36,252 nt of DNA from Schwartzia sp. (in: firmicutes) (lineage in GTDB: Bacteria; Bacillota; Negativicutes; Selenomonadales; Selenomonadaceae): contig JAFSWT010000004.1 in the NCBI GenBank assembly GCA_017444395.1, forward strand, positions 1-36,252, in the 5' to 3' direction. Within the stretch, counting starts at the first letter, position 1, and the number at the start of each line of letters is the position of its first letter. Made by a program: the position numbers and the translations under genes. The notes beneath the pieces are model-generated. The model worked only from the letters and a program-made list of their open reading frames with translations. It was not told where the DNA came from and did not search any database. Shown here piece by piece: positions 32,629 to 36,252 of this stretch.

Positions 32629-35064
32629 TCAATGACCGCCCATCATGGTGTCGGCAATGCTGCCGCCACCGGAAGGAGCACTGTCATTGTATGAGCCGTC
32701 GCTGGCCGGGCCATCGGCATAGCCGCCGGAATTGCCGCCGGTCATCTGATCAGCGATGCTGCCGCCGCCGGAGGGGGCACTGCCATTGTATGAGTTGTCG
32801 CTGGCCGGGCCATCGGCATAACCGCCGGGGGCACCGCCGCCCGTCATCTGATCGGCAATCCCGCCGGAAGGTGTGCTGCCGCCGGTCTGCAAAAGCGCCG
32901 GGTCGGCGCCGTAGCCGGTCTCAGCAAAGCCGCCAGAGGCGCCGGGGCTGCCGGTATTGTCCACCGAGGTCGTGATCTGGCCACCGGAAATGGTGTAGGT
33001 GACCATGCTCGACAGCGCGGTGTTGTTCAGCGGGTCAACGAATTCAAAGAAGTAGGCGTACATGCCATCACCCACCTGCTCATCCTTGACCTGGGGATTG
33101 TCACCGATGGTGAAGGTATCCACATCAACTTCGGTGGCCTCTTCGTCCTTGGGTCCGGAGAGCGTCATACAGTAGTGCCGGGTAGTGATGGTGTCGCCGG
33201 CTTTGAGCTGGATCAGCTCGCGGCTGGCCATGAGACTTTCGAGCCCCCGCTTGTCATCCTTTCTCGCGCCGAGAATGTGGTATTTCTCGGATTTGTAATC
33301 ATAGACGACCTGCAGATTGCAGGGGACGCCGTTCAGCTTGATGGGGATGGAATAGAGGTTGAAGTCATCGTTTTCATAGGTAATCTCGACGAAAACGGGA
33401 TGGCCCTCCAGCATCGGCCAGGTGCCAAAGAAGTTGTCAGTGAAGCGGCCTGCGTCCCAGTCGGCATTGATGTTCGAATCCGAGCCGAGGAAGAGGATGA
33501 TGTCCTTTTGCGGGTCCAGATAAGCGAGCTGGCAGTGGACGACGGACAAGAGATCGGTCGCCGAGGCTGGTAGCAGCACAAAGGCGTTACCGTCTTTGTC
33601 AATGTCCACCGGCGTATTCACGAGCTGCTGCAGGTTGTAGATGGGATGCGAACCGGCGGCAGGCGCGGCGGCGGGCGCCGAGCCGAGAATCGTCGCGCTG
33701 ATGCTGGCGCCGGTGCCGGGGGCGGAGATTTCCGGCGTGTAAGCGGGTGCCATGCCGGAGATGTATTCCTGGGCGGCGTCGGGCATCTGGCCGAATATCA
33801 GGTAGTAGTAAAGGCATTTGATGGGGCCCGGGGAAACGTCGATGGCTGCGTAAGTGCGCCAAACGTCAGCGTCGCCGTCATAGGGGTGGTAGCAGGAAAT
33901 GCCCAGGCCCCGGGGACGGTACGAGCCGTTGACACGATAGAGTACGCAATCATCGATGGCCGACAGCAGCGGTCCGGCGGTTTCGGTCATCAAATGACTC
34001 GTGTTCTTCGCCAGCTCACCCATATCGACCATGTCGTAGTAGCCCTGTTCGCGGGTGTTGCCGCCGTAGTTCTCGGAGGCTTCCGCGCCGCGCGCCAGTT
34101 GGGTGAACAGCTGGCGCGGATTCTGCGCGGCGGCCTGGAGCGCTTCGATGCCATAGGCGCCATAAGCGGCGACAAGATCCGGCGCCTTTGACACGTCGGT
34201 GACAGAAAGCGTCGCGATGGAGGCCGACTCCGGTCCGTCCGCCACGCAGCCCTCATAATACGTGTCGCAAATGACCTTGCCGAGCGCGGCGCCCCCCATC
34301 GACGGGTCGCCGGCCAGAGCGCCGACCCAGCCGGTGTAGTTCCAGCCGCAACCCGGCTCGCTCTCCTGCGAGGCGACCATGTAACGGGAGAAGCCGTGGA
34401 TTGAGGCCAGGGTGTCCACCGTCGCCATCAGGCAGGCGTCAAAGCCGATGAGCTCAAAGGGGGGATTGTCGGGAGTCGCGCCATAGACCGCGTCGAAGGC
34501 ATCGTGCACCTCGTCGAGGCTCATCATGTTCTGGCTGCGTTCGTCGAAGCAAATGCCGCCGACGCTGCCGCCGCCGTGGTTCCAGAAAACGAATACGCTG
34601 TGATCGGCCGTGTAATTGTCCTTGCCGAAGCGCAGGAAATCCGCGAGGCCTTGCCCGCTCCCCATGTCCGCGCCGGATACCGGGCCGAGGTCGTGTAGGC
34701 CGTCGGCGTCATAGAGGAAGCGCGCCGCACCGCCCGACGGGATACCGCTGGTCTGCCACTGGTTCGCGCCGCCGGTCTGGATCACGACCTTGACGTTCGA
34801 CGGCAGCTGGACCTTCTGCAATTCCCGGAGGTCAGCGGAGGCCGCGCCGTATTTCGTTTCCAGGTCGGTACCGCAGAGATACCAGTAGATGACCCAGGTA
34901 TCGGACGTGTTATAGGATTTGGAAAAGTCCGCGCTGGCATGGGAACGTGTAATGGCATTCGCCTGGGAACGCGTGACGGGATTCGTCTCCGCGCCGCAAC
35001 CCGGAAGGAGCAGCAAAGCAGAGACCGCCAGAGCGGCAAGTTTACGGCATATCCTTCGTTTCAT
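32629..35064 (-). CDS. Clostripain-family (C11) peptidase lipoprotein
   Basis: An 811-residue protein with a lipoprotein signal (LLLLPGC, acylated C23). The C11 domain starts near residue 55 (TWVIYWYLCGTDLE), with catalytic H163 in FWNHGGGS and C211 in IGFDACLMA. C11/C14-clan enzymes cleave after Arg or Lys. A long middle part (about 430-700) carries beta-rich segments of no family I recognise. The tail from about 715 is glycine-, serine- and asparagine-rich with two full 33-residue repeats (GGYADGPASDNSYNGSAPSG...) and a partial one. Probably surface-exposed on the outer membrane; substrate unknown. Confidence 0.88.
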   Translation of the reverse strand: MKRRICRKLAALAVSALLLLPGCGAETNPVTRSQANAITRSHASADFSKSYNTSDTWVIYWYLCGTDLETKYGAASADLRELQKVQLPSNVKVVIQTGGANQWQTSGIPSGGAARFLYDADGLHDLGPVSGADMGSGQGLADFLRFGKDNYTADHSVFVFWNHGGGSVGGICFDERSQNMMSLDEVHDAFDAVYGATPDNPPFELIGFDACLMATVDTLASIHGFSRYMVASQESEPGCGWNYTGWVGALAGDPSMGGAALGKVICDTYYEGCVADGPESASIATLSVTDVSKAPDLVAAYGAYGIEALQAAAQNPRQLFTQLARGAEASENYGGNTREQGYYDMVDMGELAKNTSHLMTETAGPLLSAIDDCVLYRVNGSYRPRGLGISCYHPYDGDADVWRTYAAIDVSPGPIKCLYYYLIFGQMPDAAQEYISGMAPAYTPEISAPGTGASISATILGSAPAAAPAAGSHPIYNLQQLVNTPVDIDKDGNAFVLLPASATDLLSVVHCQLAYLDPQKDIILFLGSDSNINADWDAGRFTDNFFGTWPMLEGHPVFVEITYENDDFNLYSIPIKLNGVPCNLQVVYDYKSEKYHILGARKDDKRGLESLMASRELIQLKAGDTITTRHYCMTLSGPKDEEATEVDVDTFTIGDNPQVKDEQVGDGMYAYFFEFVDPLNNTALSSMVTYTISGGQITTSVDNTGSPGASGGFAETGYGADPALLQTGGSTPSGGIADQMTGGGAPGGYADGPASDNSYNGSAPSGGGSIADQMTGGNSGGYADGPASDGSYNDSAPSGGGSIADTMMGGH
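32641..32880 (-). repeat. 99-bp tandem repeats encoding the C11 peptidase tail
   Basis: ATTGTATGAG...TCGCTGGCCGGGCCATCGGC recurs at 32686 and 32785, a 99-bp period (33 residues), with a partial third unit to about 32880. The copies differ mainly at N/D and N/G codons. Copy number is likely to vary among strains. Confidence 0.75.
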
Positions 35065-35215
35065 GGCAGTATCTCCTAACGATTCGCGCGTGGGGCGCCC
35101 CCCTGAAAACGCGCTTGTTATTTTTGGCAGAATGGAGTTTTTGTATGGCGCCCCGGAAGGATGCCCCGGCGCGCTATGGTGCCGCCGCAGCCCCGGAGAC
35201 GCTCCGCCGGGTACT

Positions 35216-35566
35216 TCACTCGAAATGCAACATCTTCAGCAGGGGGTAGACGTACATTTCCCCCGCCAATGCCCTGATGGCGGCAAAGATGGCAAAGAAC
35301 CCCCATCCGATAGCGAGTAAGGCTATGCCGGCGATGGTCGCGATTACCGGTGAGATTACCAGCGCCAGGGGGATGATAAGGATCGAGACGAGCAACGCGC
35401 CGATCTGTATCCTGAAGGCTTGCCGGGCATGGGCGGCAACGAACTCGTCGTCGCTCCAGATGACTTTGATGATGAACGGCAACACCAGAAAGCCGATGCC
35501 GCCCAGCAGGAAGCCGGCGTGGGCCGCCACCGCGAGAATGCGTTGTTTTGTCGAGATGTCATTCAT
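35216..35566 (-). CDS. DUF4870-family membrane protein
   Basis: A 116-residue protein; GGAGGG lies 8 bp before ATG 35566. It has the DUF4870 pattern: ILAVAAHAGFLLGGIGFLVLPFIIKVIW, then the conserved DDEFVAAHARQAFRIQIG and two further hydrophobic segments with IRALAGEMYVYPL at the end. About three to four membrane spans. Function unknown. It follows a small membrane-protein gene, with a terminator between them. Confidence 0.85.
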   Translation of the reverse strand: MNDISTKQRILAVAAHAGFLLGGIGFLVLPFIIKVIWSDDEFVAAHARQAFRIQIGALLVSILIIPLALVISPVIATIAGIALLAIGWGFFAIFAAIRALAGEMYVYPLLKMLHFE

Positions 35567-35588
35567 GCAAGATTCCCTCCATTAACGG

Positions 35589-35614
35589 AAAAAAGGCGCG
35601 GCAACCGCCGCGCC
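35589..35614 (-). terminator. Terminator after the small membrane protein gene
   Basis: On the minus strand GGCGCGGC-GGTT-GCCGCGCC followed by T6: an ideal intrinsic terminator 8 bp after the stop at 35622. Confidence 0.9.
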
Positions 35615-35621
35615 CCTTCCC

Positions 35622-35876
35622 TCAAACCTCTGCCGATTCCGGCAGATTCCCGTCCAGCGAGGCGTTGTATTCCTGCGCCCACTTATAACCGAGAAAGGCG
35701 CCGATAGCGTCCGCGATGAAACTGAAGGCCGCCGTCCCCAGCGCCATGTTCAGCACAACCGCGACGACACACAGCCCGATGCCGGTGATAAGCCCTTTCT
35801 TCACCCCGCCCGAGTAAATGAGGCCGATAAGGAACAGCCCCAGCACCGCCCCCACGATAGGATTCTTTTTCTGCAT
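35622..35876 (-). CDS. Small hydrophobic membrane protein
   Basis: 84 residues from ATG 35876. AAAGGAG lies 10 bp upstream; an in-frame ATG at 35885 is only one base from it and is unlikely. It begins MQKKNPIVGAVLGLFLIGLIY, with a second hydrophobic hairpin (LITGIGLCVVAVVLNMAL and FSFIADAIGAFLGYKWAQEYN). Two to three membrane spans, many glycines. I do not recognise the family. Its promoter faces the 80-bp palindrome shared with the divergent secreted-protein gene. Confidence 0.75.
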   Translation of the reverse strand: MQKKNPIVGAVLGLFLIGLIYSGGVKKGLITGIGLCVVAVVLNMALGTAAFSFIADAIGAFLGYKWAQEYNASLDGNLPESAEV

Positions 35877-35926
35877 TATTACCATGCTCCTTTCTGTATC
35901 CCGGGATCTTCGCCCGGCTTCCTTAT

Positions 35927-35955
35927 AGGATACCGCGAAAAAACGTGTTTGTCCA
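35927..35955 (-). promoter_or_regulatory. Promoter of the small membrane protein gene
   Basis: On the minus strand TGGACA (35955-35950), 17 bp, TATCCT (35932-35927). The -35 box ends 4 bp from the palindrome that starts at 35960. Confidence 0.6.
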
Positions 35956-35959
35956 TAGT

Positions 35960-36039
35960 AGCGATGTGAATGGTACCTGAAGCGATGTGAATGGTCAAAA
36001 AATACCATTCACATCGCTTCAGGTACCATTCACATCGCT
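35960..36039. repeat. 80-bp perfect palindrome built of four 15-bp units
   Basis: A 36-bp arm (35960-35995) and its exact complement (36004-36039) flank the 8-nt spacer CAAAAAAT. Each arm holds AGCGATGTGAATGGT twice, 21 bp (two helical turns) apart. It fills the space between two divergent -35 boxes. As RNA it would form an extremely stable hairpin; as DNA it offers four identical protein sites on one helix face. Confidence 0.95.
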
Positions 36040-36043
36040 TCGC

Positions 36044-36071
36044 TTGCAATTTCAAAAATCCGTGGTATACT
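36044..36071 (+). promoter_or_regulatory. Promoter of the secreted protein gene
   Basis: TTGCAA (36044-36049), 16 bp, TATACT (36066-36071); start near 36078. The leader contains GCGATG-GGTACA-CATCGC (36110-36127), which carries another ACATCGCT half-site. Confidence 0.65.
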
Positions 36072-36155
36072 TCAAACAGGTTCGGGGTGTGTGGAAATGC
36101 CCCGCGGATGCGATGGGTACACATCGCTCAATTATTTAATGGAGGTGTATATCTC

Positions 36156-36252
36156 ATGCAGAAAATCAAATCGTTCAAGGTATTCTTCCTGGCCGCTCTC
36201 TTCGTCATGGCTTTTGCCAGCGTCGCGTTCGCCGGCCCGCAGGACTTCACGC
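36156..36252 (+). CDS. Secreted protein, N-terminal fragment
   Basis: The frame runs from ATG 36156 (GGAGGTG at 36141-36147) off the right edge, 32 residues seen. They form a signal peptide (MQKIKSFKVFFLAALFVMAF, cleavage probably after A26 of SVAFA) followed by GPQDFT. The mature protein cannot be identified from this. Confidence 0.8.
   Translation, partial: MQKIKSFKVFFLAALFVMAFASVAFAGPQDFT

Overview
The window looks like a chromosomal segment of a GC-rich anaerobic Firmicute with a diderm (Gram-negative) envelope, most likely a member of the Negativicutes (Selenomonas/Veillonella-like). RNase J, a GHKL/LytTR two-component pair, strong GGAGG ribosome binding sites and TTG starts are Firmicute traits. 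An RND efflux pair and several lipoproteins or secreted proteins fit a diderm envelope. The assignment is inferred from gene content; no rRNA or tRNA gene was seen.

Layout. 1-1672: the N-terminal half of a type I restriction specificity subunit (minus strand, runs off the left edge), then an AbrB-type antitoxin/PIN toxin pair. 1931-4112: a universal stress protein and a secreted S41-like peptidase. 4310-8454: a translationally coupled RND adaptor lipoprotein and pump. 8512-10216: two tandem FkbM-type methyltransferases, a recent mosaic duplication. 10352-16997: the housekeeping cluster miaB-mutS-mutL-methyltransferase (tRNA modification and mismatch repair). 17237-19801: RNase J, preceded by a structured leader, and a NYN-domain protein. 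19959-22144: a divergent LytTR response regulator and GHKL sensor kinase.

22240-30915 is a distinctly AT-rich island. It holds a RloC/PrrC-like coiled-coil ATPase with a central CPFC motif, and a type II restriction-modification system: a small Xre controller overlapping a PD-(D/E)XK endonuclease, convergent with an N6-adenine methyltransferase and a small excisionase-like HTH gene. It also holds a decayed GC-rich insertion sequence with two frameshifts and a broken AlbA/Schlafen-type ATP-binding regulator. The island lies exactly between two homologous, oppositely oriented ~120-bp structured elements (hairpin, AGATTATCGG block, terminator) that point outward. This is the most unexpected structure in the window.

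31049-36252: envelope and secreted genes, mostly on the minus strand: a DUF4337 membrane protein, a DUF3298/RsiV-like secreted protein, a clostripain-family (C11) lipoprotein with C-terminal glycine-rich repeats, a DUF4870 membrane protein and a small membrane protein. At the right edge a new secreted-protein gene starts on the plus strand. Between it and the small membrane protein, an 80-bp perfect palindrome fits exactly between the two divergent -35 boxes. A second dense series of inverted repeats lies at 31793-31964.
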